NCBI GenBank assembly: GCA_028279985.1
Contig: JANQMR010000017.1
Location: forward strand, 25,141-89,140
Length of the DNA: 64,000 nt
Direction of reading: 5' to 3'
DNA from: Woeseiaceae bacterium
GTDB lineage: Bacteria > Pseudomonadota > Gammaproteobacteria > Steroidobacterales > Woeseiaceae
The position numbers were made by a program, and so were the translations under genes. The notes beneath the pieces are model-generated. The model was not told where the DNA came from and did no database searches. It was given only the letters and a program-made list of their open reading frames with translations. Positions 25,651 through 35,412 of this stretch are shown here, piece after piece (positions within the stretch are counted from its first letter, which is position 1; every line of letters begins with the position of its first letter).

Positions 25651-26092
25651 TGCCGTTGGCGGCAACCTCGACCGCACGCAGCGACTGCGCGGCATTATCC
25701 AGGCAGGCATTGACGTATTTATGGCCGTCGGTCGCACCGAAGCGTTTGGCGAGATTGACGCCCTCGTTGATCACGACCCGATAAGGCACGTCGACACGCG
25801 ACTCGAGCTCGTAGACGCCGATCATCAGGATGGCGTATTCGATCGGGTCGAGCTGATTCAGCGGCCGGTCGATCAGGCCGTCGATCGTGGTTTCGAGCGC
25901 CGTTCGGGTCGCGAGGATCGCGGCGAGCGCTTGTTCGAAAAAGTCCCGGTCCACGCGCGCGTAGGCGCTCTGTTCCCTGAACTGTTCCAACAACTCACCG
26001 GTATCGTGCCCGGCAATCTGCTGCTGATACAAAGCCTGCACCAGCAGCTCGCGCGCGCGAGTGCGGGCTCCGGACGACGTGCCGCCGCTCAT
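25643..26092 (-). CDS. nusB: Transcription antitermination factor NusB
   Basis: A 149-residue all-helical RNA-binding protein which, with NusE (S10), binds boxA of rRNA leaders. The signature ARELLVQALYQQQIAG opens the protein. The C-terminal half shows AILMIGVYELESRVDVPYRVVINEGVNLAKRFG and YVNACLDNAA. It lies between ribH and thiL as usual, but with a 134-base gap after ribH. Confidence 0.95.
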   Translation of the reverse strand: MSGGTSSGARTRARELLVQALYQQQIAGHDTGELLEQFREQSAYARVDRDFFEQALAAILATRTALETTIDGLIDRPLNQLDPIEYAILMIGVYELESRVDVPYRVVINEGVNLAKRFGATDGHKYVNACLDNAAQSLRAVEVAANGSG

Positions 26093-26226
26093 GCGATTCC
26101 GGCTGGCGCGGACGGCATTGCTCAGCGCCTGTCGACACGATGAGCGTTGCGGATGCCGGGTAAAGTCGAAAACACGGGTCAGCCGATCCGCCGGTCTTGC
26201 TTGTCGGAGTACGGACCGGACATGTT

Positions 26227-26700
26227 TCAGTCGATTCTCCGAAGTAAATTGACCATCTCGATGACGGCGAGCGTGGCTTCCTCACCCTTGTTGCCGGCCT
26301 TGGTGCCGGCGCGCTCGATCGCCTGTTCGACGGTATCCACCGTCAGGATACCGAAACCGACGGGCACGCCGTGTGTTTGCGACGCGGCGGCGATGCCGCG
26401 CACGCACTCCCCGGCCACGTAGTCGAAATGCGGCGTACCGCCGCGGATGACCGCACCCAGTGCGACGATACCGTCGGCGCGCCGGCTCGCGGCAACCTTG
26501 CCAACGGCGAGCGGCAACTCCCAGGCGCCGGGCACCCGCAGGATTTCGATATCGGCGTCCGCCGCTCCGTGCTGGCGCAGGCAATGCACCGATGCCTTGA
26601 TCAGCGACTCGACGATGAAATCGTTGAACCGGGACGCCACGATCGCGAAACGCAGGTCCCGGACGATCCGGTCGCCTTCTGTGGTCTTGATGCCTTGCAT
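26227..26700 (-). CDS. ribH: 6,7-dimethyl-8-ribityllumazine synthase
   Basis: A 157-residue lumazine synthase that condenses the pyrimidine intermediate with 3,4-dihydroxybutanone 4-phosphate. The family motifs are IVASRFNDFI, VPGAWELPLA, ALGAVIRGGTPHFDYV and GFGILTVDTVEQA. I chose ATG at 26700, one base after the ribBA stop; the upstream open frame overlaps ribBA in another frame. It is part of the ribD-ribE-ribBA-ribH run. Confidence 0.96.
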   Translation of the reverse strand: MQGIKTTEGDRIVRDLRFAIVASRFNDFIVESLIKASVHCLRQHGAADADIEILRVPGAWELPLAVGKVAASRRADGIVALGAVIRGGTPHFDYVAGECVRGIAAASQTHGVPVGFGILTVDTVEQAIERAGTKAGNKGEEATLAVIEMVNLLRRID

Positions 26701-26701
26701 C

Positions 26702-27844
26702 TTATTCCTCGACGTATTCGGTGATTTCGAGATCGAAGCCCGAAATCGCATGCATGTTCTTGGGCGCGGATAATACACGCATTCGCGACAGGCCGAGGTC
26801 GCGCAGGATCTGCGCGCCGACGCCGTAGGTCCTGAGCGTCGAACCGCCCCGACGGCCTTCCAGCTCGTTACGCCCGCATCCCAGGGTGTCCACGGCTTCG
26901 ACGAAGTCGCGCGAAGTCTCCTGCTCGCGCAACAGGACGATCACGCCGGCGTCTTCCCGGGCGATGCGTTCGATCGCCGCATCCACGGGCCATCCCAACG
27001 AACGATTCCGCACACCGATCACGTCACCGAGGGTGTCCTGTAAATGGACGCGCACGAGCGGGTTTCCGGCCTTCTCGAGATCCCCCTTCACCAGCGCGAC
27101 GTGCACGGCGCGGTTGATCAGGTCGTCGTAGCAGACCATCCTGAACGCACCGTGCACGGTCTCGATTCGCCGCTCGACGATACGCTCGACGTTACGTTCC
27201 TTTTCCAGCCGGTATCGGATCAAATCGGCGATCGTGCCGACCTTGATACCGTGCTCCCGCGAGAATCTCTCGAGGTCCGGCCGCCGGGCCATGCTGCCGT
27301 CTTCGTTCAGGATTTCGACGATCACGGCGGCGGGCTCGAGGCCTGCAAGCCGCGCGAGATCGCAACCGGCCTCGGTGTGGCCGGCTCGGGTCAACACGCC
27401 GCCGGGCTGCGCCATCACCGGGAAGATGTGTCCCGGCTGGCGCACGTCTTCCGGTTTTGCGTTCGGCGCGACGGCCGCCTTGATCGTGCGCGCCCGATCG
27501 TGCGCGGAGATGCCGGTGGTAATGCCCTCCGCGGCTTCGATCGATATCGTGAAGTTCGTCGCATGATGTTCGTCGGTGTCGTAGACCATCAACGGCAGGC
27601 GCAACTGGGCGCAGCGCTCCCGCGACAGCGTGAGGCAGATCAGCCCGCGGCCGTGGGTCGCCATGTAGTTGACGTCCTCGGGCCGGACTTTCTGGGCCGC
27701 CATCAACAAATCGCCCTCGTTTTCGCGATTCTCGTCATCGACCATGATCACCATCTTGCCGGCGGCGATGTCGGCGACGATGTCCTCGATGTCGCTGAAC
27801 GGCTGGTTGATGACGCTCGGGTGCGCCGTTGTATGTTCAGGCAT
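26702..27844 (-). CDS. ribBA: 3,4-dihydroxy-2-butanone 4-phosphate synthase fused to a degenerate GTP cyclohydrolase II domain
   Basis: A 380-residue two-domain protein. The N-terminal RibB half (about 15-215) has DDENRENEGDLLMAA, THGRGLICL and GHTEAGCDLARLAG. The C-terminal half has the RibA fold, but the zinc motif C-x10-C-x-C is missing: the region reads VRVHLQDTLGDVIGVRNR with no cysteines. The second domain is therefore unlikely to cleave GTP, and a separate RibA should exist elsewhere, as in several proteobacteria with the same degenerate fusion. The start overlaps the end of ribE by eight bases. No FMN riboswitch was seen upstream. Confidence 0.93.
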   Translation of the reverse strand: MPEHTTAHPSVINQPFSDIEDIVADIAAGKMVIMVDDENRENEGDLLMAAQKVRPEDVNYMATHGRGLICLTLSRERCAQLRLPLMVYDTDEHHATNFTISIEAAEGITTGISAHDRARTIKAAVAPNAKPEDVRQPGHIFPVMAQPGGVLTRAGHTEAGCDLARLAGLEPAAVIVEILNEDGSMARRPDLERFSREHGIKVGTIADLIRYRLEKERNVERIVERRIETVHGAFRMVCYDDLINRAVHVALVKGDLEKAGNPLVRVHLQDTLGDVIGVRNRSLGWPVDAAIERIAREDAGVIVLLREQETSRDFVEAVDTLGCGRNELEGRRGGSTLRTYGVGAQILRDLGLSRMRVLSAPKNMHAISGFDLEITEYVEE

Positions 27845-28523
27845 AGCCGTGCTCTCGCAGTAATTCCATTGTCAATTCACTGGTCGATTCGTTGGTCGAT
27901 TCGCTGGTCGGCTCGGCCGGCGCGCCGTCGCGGTCCTTACCCAACAGTCGCTCCAGATACCGGGCCAGCAGGTCGACCTCGATGTTCACCTTGCGGCCGG
28001 GCTGGTGCTCACCGAGGATCGTCACGTCGGCCGTGTGCGGTATGATATTGACTCCGAAGCGGTTTCCCGATACCTCGTTAACGGTAAGGCTGACGCCGTC
28101 GATGCAAACCGAACCCTTTTTGGCGACGTAACGGGCGTAATCGGGCGGCAGCTCGACGGTCAGGCGCAGCGAACGGGCATCGGCCGCGCGCGAGACGACA
28201 TGGCCGACACAGTCGACGTGGCCGCTGACCAGATGCCCGCCCAGACGCTCGCCGAGGGCCAAGGCCGGCTCTAGATTGACGGCGTCGCCCTGCGCCAGTG
28301 TACCGAGCGCGGTGACCGCCAGCGTCTCGTTGGAAACGTCCGTATCGAAACCGTCCTCACGCAGCGCCACCGCGGTGAGACAGACGCCGTTCACGGCGAT
28401 GCTCTCGCCAAGCTCGTAGGAACTCCATGGCAAGCCGGCCGCCGTCACCGACAGGCGTACGTCGCCGCCCTGCCGGCGTATCGCCGCCAGCGTGCCCTTG
28501 GCTTTTATGATCCCGGTAAACAT
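27837..28523 (-). CDS. ribE: Riboflavin synthase alpha chain
   Basis: A 228-residue enzyme with two tandem lumazine-binding barrels that dismutates two lumazine molecules to riboflavin. The start is MFTGIIKAKG. ESIAVNGVCLTA (first barrel) and KGSVCIDGVSLTVNEV (second barrel) are the paired signatures, with GHLVSGHVDCVG between them. The C-terminus is extended by a Ser/Thr/Glu tail encoded by a 12-base repeat. The ATG at 28523 lies eight bases after the ribD stop. The gene name varies between species (ribC or ribE). Confidence 0.95.
   Translation of the reverse strand: MFTGIIKAKGTLAAIRRQGGDVRLSVTAAGLPWSSYELGESIAVNGVCLTAVALREDGFDTDVSNETLAVTALGTLAQGDAVNLEPALALGERLGGHLVSGHVDCVGHVVSRAADARSLRLTVELPPDYARYVAKKGSVCIDGVSLTVNEVSGNRFGVNIIPHTADVTILGEHQPGRKVNIEVDLLARYLERLLGKDRDGAPAEPTSESTNESTSELTMELLREHGYA
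27875..27910 (-). repeat. Three 12-bp repeats in the 3' end of ribE
   Basis: ATTCACTGGTCG, ATTCGTTGGTCG and ATTCGCTGGTCG follow each other directly, each differing by one or two bases. In frame they encode the four-residue repeats of the STNESTSE tail of RibE, so expansion would not disrupt the frame. Confidence 0.85.
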
Positions 28524-28531
28524 CCGTCTCG

Positions 28532-29638
28532 TCACGCCGGTCTCGCGGTGATACGCAGGTCACCGCCGATCCGCCTCGTTTCCACGAGACTGAGACCCTG
28601 TCGATCCGCCAGCCGCGTCCAGGCCGGCGTTTCGAACATGCGTCTCGTCTCGCTGCCCATGATATGCGGCGCCTGATAAATCACAAGCTCGTCAACGAGT
28701 TTGGCGCGGATCAGGCTGCCGCACAAGACCGGGCCCGCCTCGACGAGGGCCGTGTTGATCTCCCGCGATGCCAGGTCTTCCAGCACGGCAACCGGGTCCA
28801 CCCGGCCGCCGGCGCCGTCGATCCGGATCACGGCCGCAGCCAGGGATTCAAGCCCCTCGCGCGCCGAATCGTCGCCGCAGTACACGAGGGTCTCTCCCGG
28901 CATCTCGAGCATCGACGCTCCAGGCGGCATGCGGAGCGAGGTATCGAGCACGACGCGAAGCGGCTGGCGTCCTCCGGTGTCGATCGAAGCGTCGCGGACG
29001 GTCAGCGACGGATCGTCCGCCAGTACCGTGCCGATGCCGGTCACGACCGCGCCGGATGCGGCCCGAAGCCGTTGGACGTCGGCCCTGGCCTCCGGCCCGG
29101 TAATCCACCGGCTTTCACCGTCGCGCATTGCCGTCGCACCGTCGAGGCTGGCCGCGAGCTTCAGCGTCAGCCACGGCCGGCCGCGCCGCACACGGCTCAA
29201 AAAGCCCCGGTTGAGCTCGGCGGCAGCCTGCTCCATCAGGCCGACCCGGGCCGGAATGCCCGCCGCCTCGAGTGCCGCCCGGCCGCGGCCGCGAACGGCC
29301 GGATAGGGGTCCGACATGGCCATCACGACCTCGGCGACGCCGGCCTTCACCAGCGCATCGGTGCAAGGCGGCGTCTTGCCGTGATGGGCGCAGGGCTCGA
29401 GGGTCACGTAAACCGTCGCGCCGCGCGCTTTGTCGCCGGCGGCCTTAAGGGCGTTGATCTCGGCGTGCGCCTCGCCGGCAACGGCGTGCCACCCCTCGCC
29501 GACGATCTCGCCGTCTCTAGCGACGACACAGCCCACCATCGGGTTCGGATGCGCGCGGTAACGGCCGCGCTCCGCCAGCCGCATCGCGCGCGCCATCGCG
29601 ACGCTGTCGAATGGGGAACAAGCAAGCGTCCTAGCCAT
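28532..29638 (-). CDS. ribD: Bifunctional riboflavin deaminase/reductase RibD
   Basis: A 368-residue fusion of a pyrimidine deaminase and a reductase. The deaminase zinc site is GEAHAEINAL with EPCAHHGKTPPC. The reductase half (from about 150) has PWLTLKLAASLDGATA, GIGTVLADDP and NTALVEAGPVLCGSLI. It acts on the products of GTP cyclohydrolase II. It begins the riboflavin run, downstream of nrdR with a 78-base gap that holds no riboswitch. Confidence 0.96.
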   Translation of the reverse strand: MARTLACSPFDSVAMARAMRLAERGRYRAHPNPMVGCVVARDGEIVGEGWHAVAGEAHAEINALKAAGDKARGATVYVTLEPCAHHGKTPPCTDALVKAGVAEVVMAMSDPYPAVRGRGRAALEAAGIPARVGLMEQAAAELNRGFLSRVRRGRPWLTLKLAASLDGATAMRDGESRWITGPEARADVQRLRAASGAVVTGIGTVLADDPSLTVRDASIDTGGRQPLRVVLDTSLRMPPGASMLEMPGETLVYCGDDSAREGLESLAAAVIRIDGAGGRVDPVAVLEDLASREINTALVEAGPVLCGSLIRAKLVDELVIYQAPHIMGSETRRMFETPAWTRLADRQGLSLVETRRIGGDLRITARPA

Positions 29639-29716
29639 CCTGAGGACCTGTCAACAATGGGCTACCACCGTCCTAGTCGAGTCCGAAACCGAACGAATCC
29701 AGGTGCGCGATTCGGC

Positions 29717-30235
29717 CTACCGGCTTTTCTTGCCGAGCAGCTCCGGTAACAGCGACATCTGCTCCCGGCTGGCCGCGGCGTCCGAGATTTGCTGCAGGCG
29801 TTTGATTTCTTCCTCGAATTCGGTCACGTCCTGGAAACGCCGGTACACCGAGGCAAAACGGACGTAGGCGACCTCGTCCAGCGCACGCAGCTCTTCCATG
29901 ACCAGCTCACCGACCAGTCGCGACGGTACTTCGCGTTCTCCCATCGTCAGCAGTCTGTGAATCAGGCGTCCGATGGCCCGCTCGACGGCATCGCTCGCCA
30001 CCGGCCGTTTCTCCAAGGCCCGGACCATGCTGTTCCTGAGCTTGGACTCGTCGAAGGGCTGTCGGCTGTTGTCGTTCTTGACCAGCCGCGGCATCACGAG
30101 CTCGGCCGATTCGAAGGTCGTAAACCGTTCGTTGCATTGCAGGCACTGCCGGCGGCGCCTAATCTGCCGGCCTTCCCCCGCCAGGCGCGAGTCGATGACT
30201 TTGGTTTCCTCGTGACTGCAGAACGGGCAATGCAT
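29717..30235 (-). CDS. nrdR: Transcriptional repressor NrdR
   Basis: A 172-residue nucleotide-sensing repressor of ribonucleotide reductase genes. The N-terminal zinc ribbon is [17 protein letters not shown] with a second pair in CLQCNERF. The ATP-cone domain runs from about 48 to 138 ([19 protein letters not shown] onward). It lies between glyA and ribD, its usual place in gammaproteobacteria. The glyA stop is 10 bases upstream. Confidence 0.97.
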   Translation of the reverse strand: MHCPFCSHEETKVIDSRLAGEGRQIRRRRQCLQCNERFTTFESAELVMPRLVKNDNSRQPFDESKLRNSMVRALEKRPVASDAVERAIGRLIHRLLTMGEREVPSRLVGELVMEELRALDEVAYVRFASVYRRFQDVTEFEEEIKRLQQISDAAASREQMSLLPELLGKKSR

Positions 30236-30244
30236 ATGGGCCGG

Positions 30245-31498
30245 TCAGGCGTACACCGGAAAACGCCTGCAAAGTTCGAGTACCTGCTCGCGCACGCTGT
30301 CGATGATCGCGTCGTTGTGAATGTCGTCGAGGATGTCGGCCATCCAGCCGCTGACGAGACGGGTCTCCTCGACGCCGAAACCCCGGGTCGTGATCGCCGG
30401 CGTGCCCAGGCGCAGGCCGCTGGTAACGAACGGCGACTGCGGGTCGTTCGGTACCGCGTTCTTGTTGACGGTGATGTTCGCGCGGTCAAGCGCGGCATCC
30501 GCGTCCTTGCCGGTGATCCCCTTGTCGATCAGGCTCACGAGCATCAGGTGGTTGTCGGTGCCGCCCGATACGATCGAATAACCGCGCCCGGCAAGCGTCG
30601 CCGCCATGACTTTCGCGTTCTCACACACCTTGCCCTGGTAGTCCCTGAACGACGGCTGCATCGCTTCCTTCAGTGCGACGGCCTTGGCCGCAATGACGTG
30701 CATCAGCGGCCCACCCTGGGTCCCCGGGAACACCAGCGAATTGAATTTCTTCGTGAGCTCGTCGTTTCGCTTGGCGATTATCATGCCGCCGCGCGGGCCG
30801 CGCAGTGTCTTGTGCGTCGTGGTCGTGACCACGTCCGCATACGGGACCGGGTTCGGGTAGTGGCCGGTTGCAACCAGCCCCGCGACGTGCGCCATGTCGA
30901 CCAGCAGATACGCGCCGACGCCGTCGGCGATCTCACGAAACCGCGCCCAGTCCATGACGCGCGAATACGCCGAAAAACCGGCGATGATCATCTTGGGCTT
31001 ATGCGTCTTCGCCATCGTCGCAAGCTCGTCGTAGTCGACCAGGCCCGTGTCGTGGTTGATGCCGTATTGCACGGCGTCGTAGAGCCTGCCGGAGAAATTC
31101 ACCTTGGTGCCGTGGGTCAGGTGGCCGCCGTCGGCGAGACTCATCCCCATCAGGCGGTCGCCCGGCGCGAGCAGCGCCATACAGGCCGCCGCGTTGGCCT
31201 GCGAGCCGGAATGCGGCTGTACGTTGGCGTAGTCCGCGGCGAACAGCGCCTTGGCCCGTTCGATCGCCAGGCTCTCCGCGTCGTCCACGTATTCGCAACC
31301 GCCGTAGTACCGCTTGCCGGGGTAACCTTCCGCATACTTGTTGGTCAGCAACGAGCCCTGCGCCTCCAGAACGCGCTGGCTTGCATAGTTCTCGGAGGCG
31401 ATCAGCTCGATGTGCTCCTCCTGGCGCCGCGCTTCCTGCTCCAGGGCCCGGGCCAGTTCGGGATCGAAGGACTCGATGTTCGGATAGCTTGCAAGCAT
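30245..31498 (-). CDS. glyA: Serine hydroxymethyltransferase
   Basis: A 417-residue PLP enzyme interconverting serine and glycine with tetrahydrofolate. The PLP lysine is in [45 protein letters not shown] and [13 protein letters not shown] are typical. Its length equals that of E. coli GlyA. It probably leads a long leftward unit glyA-nrdR-rib genes. The 134-base upstream gap carries a small CAGGCAATA-type duplication near 31577, but no glycine riboswitch could be recognised. Confidence 0.97.
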   Translation of the reverse strand: MLASYPNIESFDPELARALEQEARRQEEHIELIASENYASQRVLEAQGSLLTNKYAEGYPGKRYYGGCEYVDDAESLAIERAKALFAADYANVQPHSGSQANAAACMALLAPGDRLMGMSLADGGHLTHGTKVNFSGRLYDAVQYGINHDTGLVDYDELATMAKTHKPKMIIAGFSAYSRVMDWARFREIADGVGAYLLVDMAHVAGLVATGHYPNPVPYADVVTTTTHKTLRGPRGGMIIAKRNDELTKKFNSLVFPGTQGGPLMHVIAAKAVALKEAMQPSFRDYQGKVCENAKVMAATLAGRGYSIVSGGTDNHLMLVSLIDKGITGKDADAALDRANITVNKNAVPNDPQSPFVTSGLRLGTPAITTRGFGVEETRLVSGWMADILDDIHNDAIIDSVREQVLELCRRFPVYA

Positions 31499-31632
31499 TG
31501 GTCGGCGGTCTCCGGGCGGACACGAGGAAGACCGGCAATGTTACATCACTGGCGTAGGGTTGACAGGCCCTAATAACAGGCAATTACAGGCAATAGTTAA
31601 CAGCCCTCAGGCTGCGTGACGGCAGCCGCCCG

Positions 31633-32580
31633 TCACCCCGCTTCGCTGAAAGCCTGTACGACGCGTGTCCATGCCCGGGCCAGATTGCGGCGGTTGTAAC
31701 CGCCGCCGCCGGTTGCCACGATCCGGCCGCCGCAGTGTTTGTCGGCAAGACGGCACAAGGTCGCCGCGGCATCCGCGTGCGCCTGCTCGGTGTAGCAAAG
31801 GTGCGTGATCGGATCGCCCTCGAGACTGTCGGCGCCGCATTGAAAAAGGATGAACTCAGGCCGTGCACGATCGAGATAAGCCTCGACGCGGCGCCAGGCG
31901 GTCCGAAACTGGGCGTCGTCGGCCCCCGGCGCGACCGGGATGTTGAGCTTGGTGCCGCGCGCCCGGCCGGTGCCGGTCTCGGATTCGGCGCCGGTGCCGG
32001 GGTAGAGATAGCGTCCGTCTTCGTGGATGTCGGCAAAAATCAGGTCGGGGTCGTCCTCGAAACCGTAGAACACGCCATCGCCGTGGTGTGCGTCGATATC
32101 GACGTAGGCGATGCGTGTCAGACCGTGGCGACGGCGCAGGTACTCCGCGGCGACACCGCAATCGTTGAACACGCAAAATCCCGCCGCACGGTCTCTCGCG
32201 GCGTGGTGCAGGCCTGCGATCGGCACGAATGCGCGCCTGGCGTCCCCCGTCATCACGGCGTCGACTGCGGCCAGGGTCGTGCCAACGACGTCCGAGGCCG
32301 CGTCGAATATGCCGGGCACCGCCGGCGTGTCGCCTTCGTCCAGCCAGCCGCGCCCGGCGGCGGACAGCCTCGACACCCGGTCGATGTACTCCGGCGTATG
32401 GAACAACAACAGCTCGTCCACGCTCGCACGCCGCGGATGCCCGAACCCGACGTTCGACAGCGCCGCGCCGGCAAGCTCGTCCTGGAAGACATCGTGTCGA
32501 TCGTTACCGAAAGGATGCGAGTCGCCGAAGCCGTAGCCGGCAAGCTGTTCGCCTTTGTAAACGAGCACGGGCTGGTTCAT
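31633..32580 (-). CDS. Histone deacetylase superfamily (AcuC-like) protein
   Basis: A 315-residue arginase/deacetylase-fold enzyme. The zinc ligands are in [16 protein letters not shown] and the later [12 protein letters not shown]. The paired catalytic histidines are in [19 protein letters not shown]. Bacterial members deacetylate acetyl-lysine proteins (AcuC acts on acetyl-CoA synthetase) or acetylpolyamines. An acs gene with an acetylatable lysine lies about 9 kb away, but no direct link is shown. I chose ATG at 32580, which gives the conserved N-terminus VLVYKGE. It is divergent from ettA, with 88 bases between. Confidence 0.9.
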   Translation of the reverse strand: MNQPVLVYKGEQLAGYGFGDSHPFGNDRHDVFQDELAGAALSNVGFGHPRRASVDELLLFHTPEYIDRVSRLSAAGRGWLDEGDTPAVPGIFDAASDVVGTTLAAVDAVMTGDARRAFVPIAGLHHAARDRAAGFCVFNDCGVAAEYLRRRHGLTRIAYVDIDAHHGDGVFYGFEDDPDLIFADIHEDGRYLYPGTGAESETGTGRARGTKLNIPVAPGADDAQFRTAWRRVEAYLDRARPEFILFQCGADSLEGDPITHLCYTEQAHADAAATLCRLADKHCGGRIVATGGGGYNRRNLARAWTRVVQAFSEAG

Positions 32581-32668
32581 GAGCACGGTCCGGTCCAGGT
32601 TTGCTATCGGGGCAGCATACCGGATAATGCGCGGTTTCAAGCTGCCGGCGGAGTCGATCGGGCACAAC

Positions 32669-34342
32669 ATGGCGCAGTATATCTACACGATGAACCGGGT
32701 GGCGAAAGTGGTGCCGCCGAAACGCTTCATCATCAAGGACATTTCCCTGTCGTTTTTTCCGGGCGCCAAAATCGGCGTGCTCGGGCTCAACGGCGCCGGT
32801 AAATCGACCCTGCTCCGGATCATGGCGGGCCTCGACAAGGAGTTCGAAGGCGAAGCCAGGCCGCAGCCGGGCATCAAGATCGGTTATCTGCCGCAGGAGC
32901 CGGAGCTCGACCCCGCCAAGGACGTACGCGGCAACGTGGAAGACGGCGTTGCCGAAACCAAGGCCCTGGTGGACCGTTTCAACGAGATCAGCATGCAGTT
33001 CGCCGAACCGATGTCGGACGAGGAGATGTCCGCGCTGCTAGAGGAACAGGGCAAGCTGCAAGACGCGATCGACGCAGCCGGCGCCTGGGAGCTTGCGCGC
33101 AAGCTCGAGATCGCGGCCGATGCGCTCAGGCTGCCGCCCTGGGATGCCGACGTGACCAAGCTTTCGGGTGGCGAGAGACGACGGGTCGCGCTGTGCCGCC
33201 TGCTCTTGTCGCAACCCGACATGTTGTTGCTCGACGAGCCCACCAATCACCTGGACGCCGAGTCGGTCGCCTGGCTGGAACGTTTCCTGGACGAATACCC
33301 GAGCACGGTCATCGCCGTGACCCACGATCGTTACTTCCTGGACAACGTCGCGGGATGGATACTCGAGCTCGACCGCGGCCACGGCATTCCGTGGGAAGGC
33401 AATTACTCGTCCTGGCTCGATCAGAAGGAAAAACGCCTCGCCAGCGAAGAAGCCGGCGAAAAAGCGCGCCGCAAGGCGATGCAGGCCGAGCTCGAGTGGG
33501 TACGATCGAATCCCAAGGGCCGGCAGGCCAAATCCAAGGCGCGCCTCAGACAATTCGAGGAAATCTCGTCCCCGAGCTACCAGCAGCGTAACGAGACCAA
33601 CGAGATCTACATTCCGCCGGGACCGAGACTCGGCGACGTCGTCATCGAAGTCGAGGGACTGAAAAAGGGTTTTGGCGACAAGCTGCTGATCGACGGACTG
33701 TCGTTTCAGCTTCCGCCGGGCGGTATCGTCGGCGTAATCGGCCCCAACGGCGCCGGAAAAACGACGATGTTCAGGATGATTACCGGCGCGGAACAACCCG
33801 ATGCCGGCACCATCCGTCTCGGCGACACCGTAAAGCTCGCAAGCGTCGACCAGTCGCGCGACAGCCTGGATGACAATAAGACGGTGTGGGAGGAGATCTC
33901 CGACGGACAGGACCTGATCAAGGTCGGCAACTACGAAACGCCGTCGCGCGCTTACGTCGGCCGCTTCAATTTCCGCGGCTCGGAGCAGCAGAAAAAAATG
34001 GGGCTGTTATCGGGCGGTGAACGCAACCGCGTGCACCTCGCCAAGATGCTGCGATCCGGCGGCAATCTGCTGTTGCTCGACGAGCCGACCAACGACCTGG
34101 ACGTCGAAACCCTGAGGGCCCTGGAGCAGGCGCTGCTGGAGTTTCCGGGCTCGGCGGTCGTGATCTCGCACGATCGCTGGTTTCTGGATCGAATCGCCAC
34201 GCACATGCTAGCGTTCGAGGGCGACTCGGCGGTGACCTGGTTCGCCGGCAACTACGCGGACTACGAAGAAGACCGTAAGCGTCGGCTCGGCGCCGACGCC
34301 GGCAATCCGCAGCGCATCAAATACAAGCGCCTGGAATCCTGA
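32669..34342 (+). CDS. ettA: Energy-dependent translational throttle protein EttA (ABC-F)
   Basis: A 557-residue ABC-F ATPase that binds the ribosomal E site and gates the first elongation steps according to the ATP/ADP ratio. It has two ABC cassettes: Walker [10 protein letters not shown] and GPNGAGKTT, signatures [11 protein letters not shown] and [11 protein letters not shown], and Walker [12 protein letters not shown] and [11 protein letters not shown]. The linker has the interdomain helices around [13 protein letters not shown]. Start [11 protein letters not shown] and end QRIKYKRL match EttA specifically. The frame is open to 32579, but ATG at 32669 fits the family. Confidence 0.97.
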   Translation: MAQYIYTMNRVAKVVPPKRFIIKDISLSFFPGAKIGVLGLNGAGKSTLLRIMAGLDKEFEGEARPQPGIKIGYLPQEPELDPAKDVRGNVEDGVAETKALVDRFNEISMQFAEPMSDEEMSALLEEQGKLQDAIDAAGAWELARKLEIAADALRLPPWDADVTKLSGGERRRVALCRLLLSQPDMLLLDEPTNHLDAESVAWLERFLDEYPSTVIAVTHDRYFLDNVAGWILELDRGHGIPWEGNYSSWLDQKEKRLASEEAGEKARRKAMQAELEWVRSNPKGRQAKSKARLRQFEEISSPSYQQRNETNEIYIPPGPRLGDVVIEVEGLKKGFGDKLLIDGLSFQLPPGGIVGVIGPNGAGKTTMFRMITGAEQPDAGTIRLGDTVKLASVDQSRDSLDDNKTVWEEISDGQDLIKVGNYETPSRAYVGRFNFRGSEQQKKMGLLSGGERNRVHLAKMLRSGGNLLLLDEPTNDLDVETLRALEQALLEFPGSAVVISHDRWFLDRIATHMLAFEGDSAVTWFAGNYADYEEDRKRRLGADAGNPQRIKYKRLES

Positions 34343-34515
34343 AGCAGCAGCGCGGGCATCAGCGCCGGACAAGGGTTTTTTGGATCGTTTTCTTGGATTG
34401 GTTTTCTCAGATTATGTCCAACCCGCTCGAGGCATGGTAAAACTTTGCTGCATACTGGCAGCATCGAAAAAAGCGCCAGCTACCGACAACTCTACGAGGA
34501 AGACCTGGCGACAGA

Positions 34516-35208
34516 ATGGCGATACTACTGGACAAGGTTCAGGGGTTTAAGAACGAAGACGACGAGCATATCGGGCTCGAATGCCCGTACTGCGGCGTCT
34601 ACGCACACATGAGTCCACAATCCGTGCCCGATGCCGCGCGGCTCATGGAAACGCGTCCTAAACACGTAGGCCTCGTGTATCAATGCGATGCCTGTCGCGC
34701 GCCGGTCTTTCTGCGCTTCGCCGTCAAAGGTTACGACGGCGACGAAGTCGAGCTGTATCGCAATTTCGTCGAGCTCGAGCGGCCCAAAGAAAAATTCCCG
34801 TACTCCTACCTGCCGAAACACACCGAAGTCCTGTTTCGGGAAGCCTTGTCGTGTTACTCCGCCGGTAACTTCAATGCGTTTGCATCGATGTGCCGCCGTT
34901 CGGCAGCCAGCGCTTTCGAAGCGCTCGGCGACGGCGGCAAGTTACGCGCATTCGAGGAAGTGATGGTGGCGCAGGACATCGCCGGCATCGAAGACGAAAC
35001 CTTCGCGCCGATCAAGACCATCCTGTTCGAATCGGGCCAGGAAGAGGACCTGCCGCTGTTGAGCCGCGCTCACGCCGGCATCATGCTCGAAGTCCTCAAG
35101 GACATGTTCTACCAGTGTTTCGTCCGCCGCGGAAAACTGACGCGGGCGCTCAAGGTACGACGCTTTTTTGTACAAGACGGCGCCAACGACATGGCATCGT
35201 CTGCCTGA
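34516..35208 (+). CDS. DUF4145-like zinc-ribbon protein
   Basis: A 230-residue soluble protein. The N-terminus carries a zinc ribbon (ECPYCGVYAH and YQCDACRAPV). The C-terminal helical part, with LFREALSCYSAGNFNAFASMCRRSAA, looks like DUF4145. DUF4145 domains occur both alone and in restriction or defence proteins; here the protein is alone and no function can be assigned. It is flanked by ettA (174 bases upstream) and, convergently, by purL. GC content is like that of the neighbours, so recent transfer is not indicated. Confidence 0.75.
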   Translation: MAILLDKVQGFKNEDDEHIGLECPYCGVYAHMSPQSVPDAARLMETRPKHVGLVYQCDACRAPVFLRFAVKGYDGDEVELYRNFVELERPKEKFPYSYLPKHTEVLFREALSCYSAGNFNAFASMCRRSAASAFEALGDGGKLRAFEEVMVAQDIAGIEDETFAPIKTILFESGQEEDLPLLSRAHAGIMLEVLKDMFYQCFVRRGKLTRALKVRRFFVQDGANDMASSA

Positions 35209-35313
35209 CTCTCGCGCTAGACGTTTCTCGAACTAGACATTTCTCGAACGATTTTCGAACGATTCTCGAACAATTTTCCAACGATCGTCGTGACCACCCA
35301 CCCCAACGCGAGA

Positions 35314-35386
35314 GGGGTGGGTTCGGGGGTGTCCAACCGAGCGAGTTTTCCTGTTCGAGCGAATTGGACACCCCCGGACCCACCCC
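35314..35386. repeat. 73-bp hairpin element, copy 2
   Basis: The two 23-base arms are 35314-35336 and 35364-35386, complementary except for one G-T wobble. The 27-base loop differs from copy 1 at only two positions. Two base pairs differ from copy 1 on both sides of the stem (C-G to T-A and G-C to A-T), preserving pairing. It lies between the convergent DUF4145 and purL genes. A short ACCCACCCC/GGGGTGGGT pairing partly overlaps the left arm. Confidence 0.95.
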
Positions 35387-35412
35387 GGCCACGATGCCCA
35401 TTCGAGCAAACG

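Noticed and set aside
29639..29716. FMN riboswitch before the riboflavin genes
   Set aside because: The gap before ribD is only 78 bases and shows none of the conserved RFN-element sequence; the rib genes overlap or abut without another leader.
31499..31632. Glycine or other riboswitch upstream of glyA
   Set aside because: The 134-base gap shows only a small duplication; no paired aptamer-like pattern could be recognised.
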